Part shown: piece by piece, positions 45,170-56,852 of the stretch
Position numbering within the stretch: the stretch's first letter is position 1
How the letters are laid out: each line of letters opens with the position of its first letter
Source: Brachionus manjavacas
Lineage: Eukaryota > Rotifera > Eurotatoria > Ploima > Brachionidae
NCBI GenBank assembly: GCA_019054805.1
Contig: JAHQIY010000003.1
Span: forward strand, 5,022,001-5,086,000
Length of the DNA: 64,000 bases
Reading direction: 5' to 3'
Program-made: the position numbers and the translations under genes
Notes under the pieces: model-generated
What the model was told of the DNA's origin: nothing
Databases searched by the model: none
What the model saw: only the letters and a program-made list of their open reading frames with translations

Positions 45170-45860
45170 AGAATCGTGGATAATTTTGAAAAGGAGTAAT
45201 GTAGTTCTAAAAAACTTTATCACCTAAAATAGATAATGGGTTCTAGCAGTTTTTCAAGATAGCTTGTCATACCAAGTGGTCTATAATTAGATGGATCGTG
45301 TGTTTAGGGTGACTTTTTAGGTATCGTAGTTATGTTTCCAATTTCCCATGCTTTAGGTTTCCTACCATATATAAAACTTAGATTAAAAAGATGAATTTTA
45401 TCTTTTAAGAAATTTTGAGGTAAATTTTTCAACATTAAATTGTGAATTTGATCAAGTCCTGAAGTCGCGTCTTTCCTCAGGTTATTTAGAATCAAAATTA
45501 ATTCATACTTAGTAATTGATTCATTAAGAATACAATCTTTGTTTTCCTCAAAAAATTTTGAGCTAAGATTAATTATTTGCTTATCCTTTAGGGTATCTAT
45601 TATATCAATGTTAGGGATAAATAATATAATAATATGTCCCTTTCTTATCCTAGCTGATAATGGGGAAGCACTTGTCTCCTTTTCCACTTCCTTTTTGAGC
45701 AACGGTTTCGACGTGACACAGAGGTCACTGCATCAAGCTGATTACCTATCTATGAGACCGCTATTATTACCCAGTCGAAATCTATCACCCTTTTTTAATG
45801 AGAGGGGTTTAAGCATAAGCCCCGTAATGCACAGATCTTTTCTTCCAAATTTATTTATTT
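45170..45860 (-). pseudogene. Jockey-like LINE RT fragment inside the lectin locus
   Basis: The minus strand frame 45702-45304 reads KYELILILNNLRKDATSGLD, QIHNLMLKNLP and KAWEIGNITTIPKK, then in another frame HDPSNYRPLGMTSYLEKLLE. This is the start of a LINE RT; the rest is absent. The start region matches 1250-1440. Its left edge lies about 130 bp from the CTLD8 C-half exon. Confidence 0.8.
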
Positions 45861-46059
45861 TTTAACAAAAGTTTGCTTGAAAGAGGATTTTTGCTCATTT
45901 TTTTAACAAAATCGAACTTATTATGATTTCAAAACTTCTTTAAACTAATTTTCAAAACTGTTGCAAACTTATTTAATGTTTTTTTTTTATCTTTTGAAAA
46001 CGAGTTTTTTGAAAGATTCTCCTAATTTTTCAACGTTCCTTAATTAGATCTACTTCATT

Positions 46060-46280
46060 TCACTTACTTTGAAAGCTAAACTCTTAAATCTTACTTCCCC
46101 TGAAGGAGTTTAATTGAAAATAAATAAATGAGAGTGTATTGATTGTTGAATTTGAATTAAGATTGAAAATTCGCTAATTGACCATACAATTTAAAACTAT
46201 AAATTTTGATTTAAAATTTTTTAATTTATTTATTATTCTGAAGGAGCTTTATCTTGATAAAGATAAATAAAATCAAAAAA
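46060..46280 (+). mobile_element. Two LINE 3' tails in tandem
   Basis: TTCCCCTGAAGGAGTTTAAT followed by AAATAAATAAATGAG at about 46091-46131, and ATTCTGAAGGAGCTTTATCT followed by AAATAAAAT at about 46235-46275. Both match the tail of the 13.8 kb LINE, in the plus orientation, opposite to the RT fragment beside them. Confidence 0.65.
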
Positions 46281-47213
46281 ATACCTTTAGCAATAGATTT
46301 TTGTATTTATAATTTTAAATTACTTAATTTTTGGCACTAAATGAATTATGAAATATTGTTTGATAAAATATTGTGATGTTTTTACAGAAAATTAGTTTTG
46401 TAAGCGCAACTCAGTTCAACAAGTTTGGTTGTTTCAATTGCTGCTAAAGTCGGCATACCACAAGAAAAATCTCTGCATTATGAATACATAGAAATATGTT
46501 ATTTTTTATCATTATTTATAAACAACGTTGCACTTAAAAATTAAATATTACTTTATTGAAAATTAAAGTATCTTTATTTCTATTCTGATTTCACGAATCT
46601 AAATATATTTTTGTTTTTGATATATATTATTTAATAGCATGGCACTATTAAGTTTTTTAATTCAGAAACAAAATACCAAGTTTGTTTTTTCTAGTATAGC
46701 ATCTTTTATTTATAAAAAATTTATTTAAGGAATTACCTAAGATATAAATCTAAATTTAATGAGTTATGTTTTATCTTAAAAACTTTTAAATTAAATAAAT
46801 AATGATCCAAATTAAATTTTAAAGAGTATTAATTAAACAGCTTGGCTCTGCTTATCAAAAGTTATTTTATTGTCATCTAAAATACTAATCAATTTTAGTT
46901 ACTAAATAATAATTTTGTAACTTAGTATGTTATAAGATTCATTTTCAAAATTATAATATAATTTTTCACCAAATTCTAAAAGGCTTGATCTGGAAAGTGA
47001 ATCTGATAGAAGTTTTGTAGTAAGAATGCAAACTCAAGACAATCAAGCAATTTCTAGACAAAGCTAAAAACCAAAAAGAAAGAAAATGGCGCCTAGTATT
47101 TTGTTTTAAGATATTAAATTTTTTTTCGGACTAAAAAAAAAGTATTAAAAAAAGTACATTGACATTTTTAAATTTGGACATAGTTATAGTGTAAATGCAT
47201 ACACTATTATTAT
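46281..47213. other. AT-rich stretch between the lectin halves
   Basis: No lectin exon, TE coding segment or RNA gene was recognised. I looked specifically for an N-half CTLD (CP.GW...CY) on the minus strand and did not find one. Confidence 0.45.
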
Positions 47214-50200
47214 TTAACAGGAATAGTGTATAAATTTCGATATCCTACTTCGATCTGTGTCAAGACAGCATTCTACATCAGGATCATTATATTCTCCACA
47301 TAAATTAGTCACATAAAAACTGTTCGGACATTGATCTTTATGAATACAATTTCCACCACCACCAGTTGTAGGACTAAAATATTGAGTACATGAATCCTGT
47401 ATGTCTTAAAAATAAGATGTTTATTTTAATGTAAAAATTGGACTTGTTGATTACCTGCATCTTTTTCACATGCAAACTTAAATGATTGTGTACCTTCACA
47501 GTCTATGTCGTACCATTTGTTACTAGATTTTCGCATTACAGCACATCTTTCGTTTTGATTCAAGCTAGTCGGATAATTAACATCCCAATTTGAATATTGC
47601 TTTATTATTCAAAAATTAAACTTTTCAATTAAACAAAAAATCATTTACTCCAGTAGCAACTGTGTCGTCACTATATTCCCAAAAGTCTAATCCAGATCTA
47701 CGTTTTAGACCAACCCAGATCTCTTCCTCAGCTAAATAAATTATTAATTTATTCTTATCTTTGAAAGAATAATGAAAAGCTAAATTATTTTTTTTTAACA
47801 CTAGAAGCAAATACGATTTTTCCATGTTTTTTAAATTCAAAAGTATTTTTAAATAAAAATTAAAAAAATCATACAAAATAATATCATTTTTTAAAAAAAT
47901 AGAAAATAGAAAATTATAAAATCTTCATTATACAAAAGAGATATATATTTCTTTAAAATCTCCTAAAAAGATTTAAAAATTTTACGAGTCATTTTGACTC
48001 GTTTGGTGCTTCTAGTGTTAAATTGGTTCTAAAAGTAAAGGACATTTCAATATAACTGCATAAACTTAAAACTTAAAATTGGGGTTATTTTGTGTTATTT
48101 TTCATAATATCACGCCATTTTCGGTAAAATTACAATTTGTATCAAATTTTTTTGATGTAAAATTGTGTAACATTATTAAAACTAATTATTATTGCACAAA
48201 CTAAGACGGGTTTAGAGCCGCATCAAACTCTGAAATTCTTAATTTAATGCGTCATCAAGACTTGAGTTTAATAAAAAGAATAAAAAAAACAAAATAATAA
48301 AAATTTAATAGTTCTAATATTTTATTTTTTATTAATTCTTGGTGCTACACCAAATGCACAATAAAAAAATTCCTTTTATTTATCTTAAACTCAAGTCTTG
48401 ATGACGTATTGAATTAAGAATTTCAGAGTTTGATGCGGCCCTAAACCCGTGATAATACTATTAGGCCATGTGTTCTTATTTAAAAATGTTTTAGCCTTTT
48501 GCCAAAAAACGGATCCAGGTAAAAAAAAAAGATTTTTAAAAAATTTATTGATTCAAATTTTGGCAGATAAAAATGAAATTGGCTAACTAATATAAAAAGG
48601 GTATTTAAATTTGGATAAAATTTTTAACTTAAATATATTTCTTAAATATTTTTCCTTAAATTTATAATACATTTTTTCTCAAATATAGAGGATTTGGGAC
48701 AATTTGGATAGAAATTTTAGATAAAAGTTAGATATTTATATTTTCTTGTAGAACTCGATGAGGTGATTGAGAATAAATAATTATTTCATTTATATTGGTT
48801 TAAGAAATATAGCGCCGAAAAGCTTCAAAGAGAAATGACATCATAATACTCATATTGTTTGAGGATTTAAAATACTATTTTTAAATAAAAACATTTGATA
48901 ATAGTATTGGTAAAGTTAAACAATACCTAAATTTTTGAGTATGGTCACTTGAGGACCCATTAATGGATTGCCAAATGGGATAAACATATAAAAAAATCAG
49001 ATCCTGGAAAAATCCTTTCTATCAGTAAAAATAATTTTTGAAAATTATAAAAAAATTTTAAATTTTTTTCTTGATTTTTATATAAAAAAAATTATTTCAT
49101 CCAGTATCAGACAGTCAGTATTTTTGTAGAAGAGAAAGAAAATTCGTCTAGGACTAAAGAAAAAAAATTGTATAATTATACTTATCTTAACGTGGTTTCT
49201 TAAAACCAAAAGCTAAATTTTAAAATAATAATAGTTAATTTTCATATTATTCATTTGAATTTCTATCCAAATCGACCCATATACTTTTAAAAAAGCAGCT
49301 GTAAATTAAAAAAAATAAAGCTAAGTCTAAATTAAACTTAGCTTTATTAGAAATTCGATCCGGATCCGTCTTTTAGGTGTAACAAACAATCTTTTTAAAA
49401 AAATTAAAATACCTAAATCAGCAACAAATTCAAGCTCTTGTTTCGATTTTAAAGTAGCAACGTACCCCCCGAGCCTTTGACAGTATTTTTGAGCTTTATT
49501 CCAATCAGCAGTTGAAACAGAAACTAATTGGTAACAAGAATTTTCGACAGTACTGAGATTCCAACCGGACGGACAACCCAAATTTTTTTCCAATTTTTTA
49601 AGTCTTCGCATTTGTATCATAGATACCAAAAATTCATTTTCTTCTTCATTGAAAACCTCGGTCAAATCAGATTTTTCGCTCTTACAAAATTCTTTGGCCT
49701 CATCAAAAGTCTTATGATCTTCAATTGAATTGTAAAATTTATAACAGCTTGAACTATAATAAGACCAGTTATTCTCGCATCCAAGATTAAATCCAGGCTG
49801 ATTTGAAGAGGGAGTATAAGGCTTAGTGGTTGTAATTTCTAGAGAATTTTTTTTACAAATAAAGGGAAATTTAATATTTCCAAAGCTATTATCACATTCA
49901 ATTGTTTTCCATTGTCCATTTAATTGATTCGAAATTACAGCACAAAATTGATTGTTTCCAGTATTGTATTCACCCAATGCCCAGTTGGTAAAAATAAACG
50001 GATATCTTCCATCTATCCAGGACCAACCTTTTCGAGATGATTCTCTGTTAGCACCAAGCCAAAATGTGTCAAAATTTAAAGTGCCAATAAAAGCTAAATA
50101 AAATTTATTTAAAATGTCTTTGCTTTTTTAATTTTTGGTTTACTTTGGATGAAAATTTGTTCATCTACGGACAAAATCGAAACTAATGAGCCACCTTTTA

Positions 50201-53200
50201 TTTGACAAAGTTGTTCGGACTTATCAAATGCTTCAAATGAAGAAACAAACTGGTAGCAAAAGTTTGAAAAAGGTCGTTCTATCCAGCCACGACCACATTT
50301 TTGACTGTAAGTGGTTGTTGTTAAACTAGATTGAGTCGGTAAAACAAGTCCTTTTGGTTGTTGTTGACAAACATAATTAAAAAATTTCGAATTACAATCA
50401 ACTGTCATCCATTCACCGAGGTAAGAATCGGATGTGTCGATCACAACACATGCACCAAAGTTTGTCATGTTTGGATGTCCATGTCTCCAATTTTCGAACT
50501 AAATTAAAACAATCAATTTTAAATTTTTTCATTTTTATGAAATAATTAAAAGAGTTGAATAAAATTTCAAAAATAAAATCTTAGCCTGGTCGGTATCCAT
50601 TTTTCTTATTTTATTAAATTGAATTTTTTTTTTCATTCTTAAAATAATAACAATTTAAGCCTTATTTTGATTTAGTTTTCATGGATTTTTTTAGTTTAAA
50701 AATTTTTTAGATTTCTAAAAAAGTTAAAAGTAATCGTTTTTCAAATTCTTTAACAACCCTTTTTTATCTGTTAAAAAATTACATTATTTAATGGAGTATT
50801 GTCAACCCATACAAATTCCGATTGACCGGAATTTTTCAAACCTATCCAAGTGTTTTTTCCACCAAAAACTTAAGGATAGAAAACTTAGAATCTTTGTTTT
50901 TAATAAATACTTATCTTACGAAAATCATCGATCATAGTTTGGCTTTTTGGTCCTGTAATTTTAGCAAGCAGTCCATTGTTTGAGTAGCACATGTTATTGG
51001 CTTCGTCAAATGTCAAGCTTGATGAGCTCTTAAAAAGCTTGTAACATAAGCTATCCGCTTCTATCCAGCCAGTCTCACAAATATATTCATTTGAACAGAA
51101 ACCCCACTTTTGGTCCGAATCGTAATTGGTACTAGTAGCACACCATTCTTGATTTCTATCACCGTATTTCCCGCATTCATAATAAACATTACCCTCAAAT
51201 ACAAATGGAAAAACACAAGGTTTTCCATCACTGTTCCCTCCGTAAGTATTAACTACAAAAATTTTTAATTTTTAAAAATTTTGCATTAAATATTATTTAT
51301 TTGTTTTATACTATTGCTGGGATGAGGTATAACTTGAGCATCCAAATCGATTTGACAAGCATATGGTAACTTTTGAAAGCAGTTTGATGTAATATACCAA
51401 CCAGATAGGGCCACAGCTTTTAAAATCCATTTTAAATGATTTAATTTTATATCTTATTTTTAAAACAACTTTATTATGAAAATAATTATGAAAGACTAAC
51501 GTCACTAAATTCAATTTAATAATTCCATAAATTAAAAAGAAAAACCATTTTATTAACAAAAAATTTTTTTTTAAAAAAAACTCTTCAATTTGTGGAGCTG
51601 TTTTTAAGTCAAAAGTCATGACTTATAACTTAGCAAAGCTTAAACAAGGTTTTAAATTATGACTTAAACTATGATTTAAAAATAGTCTCTAAAAATTTTT
51701 ATCTAAACCTTACATTTGTCATTTTTTTAAAAAATGGTTCAGTTTCAAAATATTTTTTTTGTTTATTTTTACATTATTTTACTTACATATAATGCCACAA
51801 TTATCTCTATCTTGAACTACAACAGGCTGTTCTGATAACCAATTTGTAAAATTTTCTACTTTTTCGTCTCCAGGGCTCCATATAAATGTATCAATTGGCC
51901 GAAAATCTTAAATAAAAATTTTTAACCTAACATTTTTTTTTCCTCTCTTTTAACCTGCTAGCCCAAGCCAGAAATCGAAATTACTGAAAGTATTTTTTAT
52001 CTCTCTTGCGATAAAACGTTGTTCATAATTGCTTAAAAATAAAAATTAGTATTTGCAAAAATTTTAAAGAAATTTATTTTTATTTTACTCTTTGATTGTC
52101 AGGATCCCTCCTCCATAATTTTTACAAGTTGATTCTGCTTGGATCCAAGAAGTGTATTTTTGTCTTGATGAATTTATCAGATAACATTTATTTTTAAAAG
52201 GTATCCATCCTTCAGCGCATTGACCTTAAATTTAAACTAAAAAAATTGTGAATTTTATTTAAAAATATCTAAAAACCTTGAGGTTTCTGGCATGCAAAAT
52301 AATATTGATTAGGACAGTAATCAATACTCCAAAGGCCATCTTTTAAGTCATTTATGACTGTGCAGTTACCAACGGTAGAGTAGTTACCCTTTCTTGATTG
52401 AAGTGCCTTTAAACCAAAGTTTCAAGTAACAAAAAAATTATCCTACATGAAGAATGGTTGACCAGGTGCCCAATATTGAAATGGAATTGAAAAATGATCA
52501 TCGACCCAATGAAGAATTCCATCGTCTCCATTCTGAATTAAAGCAAAATGAAAAAAATTTCTGACAAAATCATTATATACTTTATCTGATAAACCAATCC
52601 ACAAAGCTACTTTGGATATTTTATACCAATCACTTATAAATATTTGAATTTGTTCATTTTTTACAACTACCAAGTCTCCTCCTTGATTTTGACATTGACT
52701 TCTTGAATCATCATAACTGAGTTTGGTCTTGAATATTTTAATACAGGTTCCATTTACTGGTTCCCAAAAATCATCAACATTACATGATGTTGAAATTCCT
52801 ATAATTAAAAGATTGAAAATAAATTAATTTTTTTTTCAATAAACAGACCCATCGGCCTTTTGCAAATGTATGCTTTGGGATCATTACAATTTTGATTTGA
52901 AAATGAACCATTTTTTGCCAACTGCAAGCAATCTCCACTCGTCGAATCGGGTTTTCCCGAATCCCAATTACTAATAAATAATTTTTAAAAATAATTTTTT
53001 CTTTTAATTCTATCCAAATTACACTTGAGTTGGCACTTTAATATAATTTTGGGAAGAGGGTCCATCATTAAGCTCCGTCCAGACCCAAGCACCATCACTC
53101 AGCCGACGATATCCTCCGAGCCAAAATTCTTGATTTATGTTGTTGTTAACAAATTCAACTAAGTAGTCTCTATCGCCAGTGTCCTTAATCGAAGCCAGTT

Positions 53201-53432
53201 CAGCTCCAAAGCTTTGGCAAGCCACTCGCGCTTGGTACCAATTACGAGCAAGAACAGCGACTCCTATTTTATAGCATGACCCATATTGTTCATTCAATAT
53301 CCAACCGACTGGACAAGGTCTTTGACCTAAAGAAAAGATAATTATTAGCTGAATTAGAAAAAGATTTAAAATACCCTTAATTGCTATTAATTGAATTAAA
53401 AATATCAATGAAGCTACAAAGTATTTCTTCAT
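47214..53432 (-). CDS. Mannose-receptor-like lectin, amino-terminal half: signal peptide, CTLDs 1-7, FN2
   Basis: ATG at 53432 opens a signal peptide (MKKYFVASLIFLIQLIAIKG) joined across a 48-bp intron to CTLD1 (CPVGWILNEQYGSCYKIG). Order on the minus strand: CTLD1 (53.33-52.85 kb), CTLD2 (52.8-52.27), CTLD3 (52.25-51.3), FN2 (51.25-51.12: CVFPF...WGFC), CTLD4 (51.1-50.36), CTLD5 (50.32-49.85), CTLD6 N-half only (49.8-49.61), CTLD7 (49.58-47.46) and a small Cys-rich module (47.4-47.22: GGGGNCIHKDQC...VECC). Introns are mostly ~50 bp and split CTLDs in phase 1. The CTLD7 intron is 1.7 kb and holds a piggyBac-like MITE and a foldback repeat. The frame can end at TAA 47214-47216 or splice at GTAGGA (phase 1) to the exon at 45034. 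CTLDs 1-7 lack clear EPN/QPD motifs (KPD, HPN and EQP variants instead). If separate, this would be a secreted multi-CTLD protein; if joined, the ectodomain of a receptor of ~14 CTLDs. Confidence 0.82.
47799..48017. mobile_element. piggyBac-like MITE with intact TTAA duplication
   Basis: TTAA at 47795-47798 and 48018-48021 flank a 219-bp element whose ends are CACTAGAAGCA and TGCTTCTAGTG, an exact inverted pair. Near the right end is the palindrome ACGAGTCATTTTGACTCGT. It has no coding capacity. It sits in the intron that splits CTLD7. Confidence 0.85.
48206..48450. repeat. Foldback repeat with 65-bp arms
   Basis: ACGGGTTTAGAGCCGCATCA (48206 onwards) to about 48270 is mirrored by 48386-48450 with few mismatches. 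The centre is ~115 bp of AT-rich sequence. One arm is shared with the MITE at 761-1135, so they belong to one repeat family or the fragment was exchanged between elements. It lies in the CTLD7 intron. Confidence 0.85.
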
Positions 53433-55440
53433 TTTTCTAAAATTAGAAAATTTGAATCAATATTATCCCATTTTTTTAAACTAAGTTGTTTCAAAGTGCA
53501 ACTTTCACATAATCAAAAAAGAAAAATTTTTTATTAAAATAAATAAAAAAAATTTGAAATCAAATTAATTAATTTAATTTTAGTCTAAATATAATTTTGA
53601 AATTTAAGATAAATTTTCATTCTCACAAGACTTGTGATAATTTCAAAGCTTACATAATCTTTTTCTATGTTGACTTAAATGATTATATAAAATAAAAAAA
53701 GTAAAATGTTTCTATTTAAGATAGAAGCACAAGATAAGTATTGTGAAATTCAGTACAAAAAATATCGAATATTTTCTCTGAAAATATTTTCTACAGCAAG
53801 CTCAGCTAAGAATGTGTAGATTGTCTGCAAATTACTCAAAACTTGAAAGAAAAATATTATATTTGATCGTTGTAAAATTCAGTGGAAAATTCAGTGGAAA
53901 AAAATTCAACCAAAAAACGAAATAATTTGAATTTCCATGAAAAAACTTTTTGGAAAAAGCTAAAAAAAATTAAAATTTGGGTGAATTTTTTGGCCGAGTT
54001 TGACGTTAATTTCGGTAAATTTTATTTGAAAAATTGTAAAACTTTTTTCTAAAGAAATTCAATTTTTTTGAAAAATTTTACAAAAATTAACTTTTTTTAC
54101 GATAAATACCGTTATTTATATCACGTAAAATAAGGTGAATTCATCGTTAAGTAGCAGCACTGTATAATTAAATTATTTATTATATATTATTTAATTTATA
54201 ATTATATGAATCAATAATTGAGAAAGTAGCCTTTAAAATAACTATTAGATTCTATTATAATATTTGAGATAAGTAATAAAAATTTTTAAATTAAAAACTG
54301 AAAAAATATATCAAAAATATAATTAAAAAAAAATATGAATTAAAATTTAAATTTAAAAGAAATTATAAATTAAAATTAAGTTATGTATATTGATTTTTGA
54401 GCTTCTATCATTTTCTCGTATTATTTGTGCTAATTTTGGTAAAATAACCTTGCATATTTTTTATTATTTCTAATTAGATATACGATTATCGTTAATTTAC
54501 GTTAATTAACGTAAATTTCTTTATTCTTCTGTAAAAAAAAGGAAAAAAAAATATTTTCAATTTTATTTTATTTTTTTTTTCAATCATTTGTTTTTGTTTA
54601 AAAACCATCATTAGTTTTTATACTGTTATATTAAAACCATGCTTCACTAAATGTATTTCGAAGGGTGTGAATTTTACCAAGTTACCTTAGATTTTTTGGA
54701 TTGGTCAATTTTTTGACAGACTTGTTTTTCAAGGCTATTTTTATGATTTATAAACACTTTCATAATATCTCGATCTGCAGTTTATTTTTAATTGTAAAAT
54801 TTATGCTAAAATTTGGTCAAAAATAGATTGAAATTGTTTTAATTTTTTTTATCATTTAAATTAAAAATTAAAAAAAAAAAAAATAAGAGCTTTTTTGAAA
54901 TTATAAAAATTGTTTTTGAAAATAATTAATACATTATCAATCTATTGAAAATCATTGCTTTTGAAAATCATTTTATATTCCTTTTAAAGTTATTAATTCT
55001 TAGGTAATTAAAATAGTCATTGAGAAAAACGGTGACTGGTGGGATCATCAATATTTGCATTGAAGTTGTGCTTTTTTAACGATTTTTTTTTCCGTTTTTT
55101 ATGCTGAAAATTTACGTAAAATTTCGTAATTTTTCTTTTTAATTTTCTAAAAAATAGAGAAAAATTCCTAAAAATCGCCATTTTTTCGCCCTTTTTATAT
55201 TTACTAAAATTTTCGTTAAATTAGTTAAAATTTCGTAATTTTTTGGAAATTTACTCTTTTTTACTTTAGGAATTTTTCGTAAATTTACGTAAAGTCACGT
55301 AAAATTTCGTAAAAACAGTTTATAATAGCAGTACTGTAGTATATAAAACTTAATATAAAAATTTTATTAACTTGCTGTAACTAATAAAAATGATTCAAAG
55401 AAGACCTCTCGAAATAATATTTTTACTGTAAAAAAATCAT
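53433..55440. other. AT-rich region with MITE-like sequence
   Basis: The first few hundred bases are the presumed promoter region of the lectin gene. At 53739-53900 are motifs related to the 26.4 kb MITE (GTGAAATTCAGTACAAAA; AAATTCAGTGG twice). Around 54000-54170 and 55080-55340 are GTAAATTTACGTAA-rich stretches ending AGCAGCACTGTA and AGCAGTACTGTA, like the palindromic MITE at 6.3 kb. No coding signal. Confidence 0.5.
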
Positions 55441-55859
55441 ACACTGTGGAAAGCTTGATAGATGGTTCAATTGTTCGCAAATGTTAGCCAGCAGTGCGCT
55501 TAAGTGAATGTCTATCATTTGTTGTATAAAACAAACCATTCTTGGCCAAACTGATGCTCAAATTAAAGCCGCTAAACCCAAATTCCCAGCTTTGAATAGA
55601 AAGTACAGAGTTGGATTTTGAACGAAGAGAGTTATTTCACGCTAAGTCACTCAACTATAAATGGAAACGCTAATTACTCCGACAACAAGCAGCAGACGTC
55701 AGCTTTTGTTGAAAATAATAATAAGTTCAACTTTCAGAAAAAAGTTTGAGTTAGGCTTTTAGTACTTGGGTAAAGTTGTTAGTTAGATTTGGTAAAATAA
55801 TTTTCTTTTGTTTGGATAAAATTATGGCCTTTTTAAGTCAAAACAATTTTATTCATTAA

Positions 55860-56205
55860 AAAAATTTAATTTGAGTAGAAAAAATAATTTTCATGTGTTT
55901 GAATGAAGCTCATTAAATTACAGATTGTCTTAGGAATCTGTTGTTATCCTTAGTTTTCTAAAATGTTTAGTATTTGTCTTTTGGCATGTGATAAGTATTT
56001 AATTGATTGTAGGCTGTGAGAAATTTTTTCAAGAATTTTTACTTTTAATAAAACATTTCAGAGAGATTTGCTTGGTTGATAAAATTGAATAAAATTAAAA
56101 AAATTCAAAATGAAATTGAGTTGAAAAAATCACTTTCATTTTTTCGAATAAAGCTCATTGAATTGCACTTTGTCTAAGGAATCTGTTGGTATGCATTTTT
56201 GGATA
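55860..56205 (+). repeat. Pair of ~95-bp direct repeats
   Basis: About 55865-55960 and 56103-56203 share, in order, TTGAGT.GAAAAAAT, TTTCAT.T.TT.GAAT.AAG, CTCATT.AATT.CA, TTGTCT.AGGAATCTGTTG and TAT. They are diverged by roughly one base in six. They lie between possible transposase remnants and may be subterminal repeats of one decayed element. Confidence 0.6.
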
Positions 56206-56369
56206 GACAAATATAATTTTGATATAAAATGTAATAAATTATCAATACTGGTTTAGGGATTACTAAATATATAGTATTACAGGGAAATATTATTTAAATG
56301 GAAAATCTCAGTGCTATAAATTGTTAAAAGTGCAATTAATTAAATCGTTTACCATCATGAATATCTGAG

Positions 56370-56640
56370 CAGGAGATTGCTTCCCTTAATCAATAAGTAT
56401 CATTCAGACAAAAATTTTGAATTCCACCCCGACATGGTGAGCTCTCATTACGCAGAAGCGCTTTTGGACATTATGATCGAAAATTCAATCGACATGTCAT
56501 GACAAGATGGATAACCATGCAAATTTGCCTGAAACTAGACCAATTGAAGATTTTTGGTCAATATTGGAGGGAAAGTATACGATTGGAATGATTTTTGATA
56601 AAAATAAACAATGCCATTCGAGAACTGGATTTTAAATTCT
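56370..56640 (+). pseudogene. Tc1/mariner-type transposase remnant
   Basis: The strand reads LLPLINKYHSDKNFEFHPDM, VSSHYAEALLDIMIENSIDM, several stops, then RFLVNIGGKVYDWNDF in shifted frame. This is the DDE core around the second catalytic Asp (F.PD..S.HYA) and the PIE.FW...KG segment of Tc1/mariner-like transposases. The rest is lost. Confidence 0.65.
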
Positions 56641-56852
56641 AATTGTCTATTTTCAAGGATATCTCTCTTTTTAATTAAATCTATTAAAAAATTTTCTGAA
56701 CCTTTAATCAACGCATAATCGAAGAATTGCTTTAAAAACCAGTTGGATAATTATTTTTATTTAAAAATGAAATAACGGAAAACACTATAGCTTTTATTAC
56801 GTTGCTTTTATTTTATTAACTTATTTTTAAACTACAAAATAACTTCATTATT

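Noticed and set aside
37400-46300. CRISPR array or tandem satellite
   Set aside because: Recurring GAAGGAG tails are dispersed LINE ends, not regularly spaced repeats; the organism is an animal.
54000-55340. A complete palindromic MITE like the one at 6.3 kb
   Set aside because: Right ends (AGCAGYACTGTA) and ACGTAAA motifs are present, but no matching left end with complementary arms could be found by eye.
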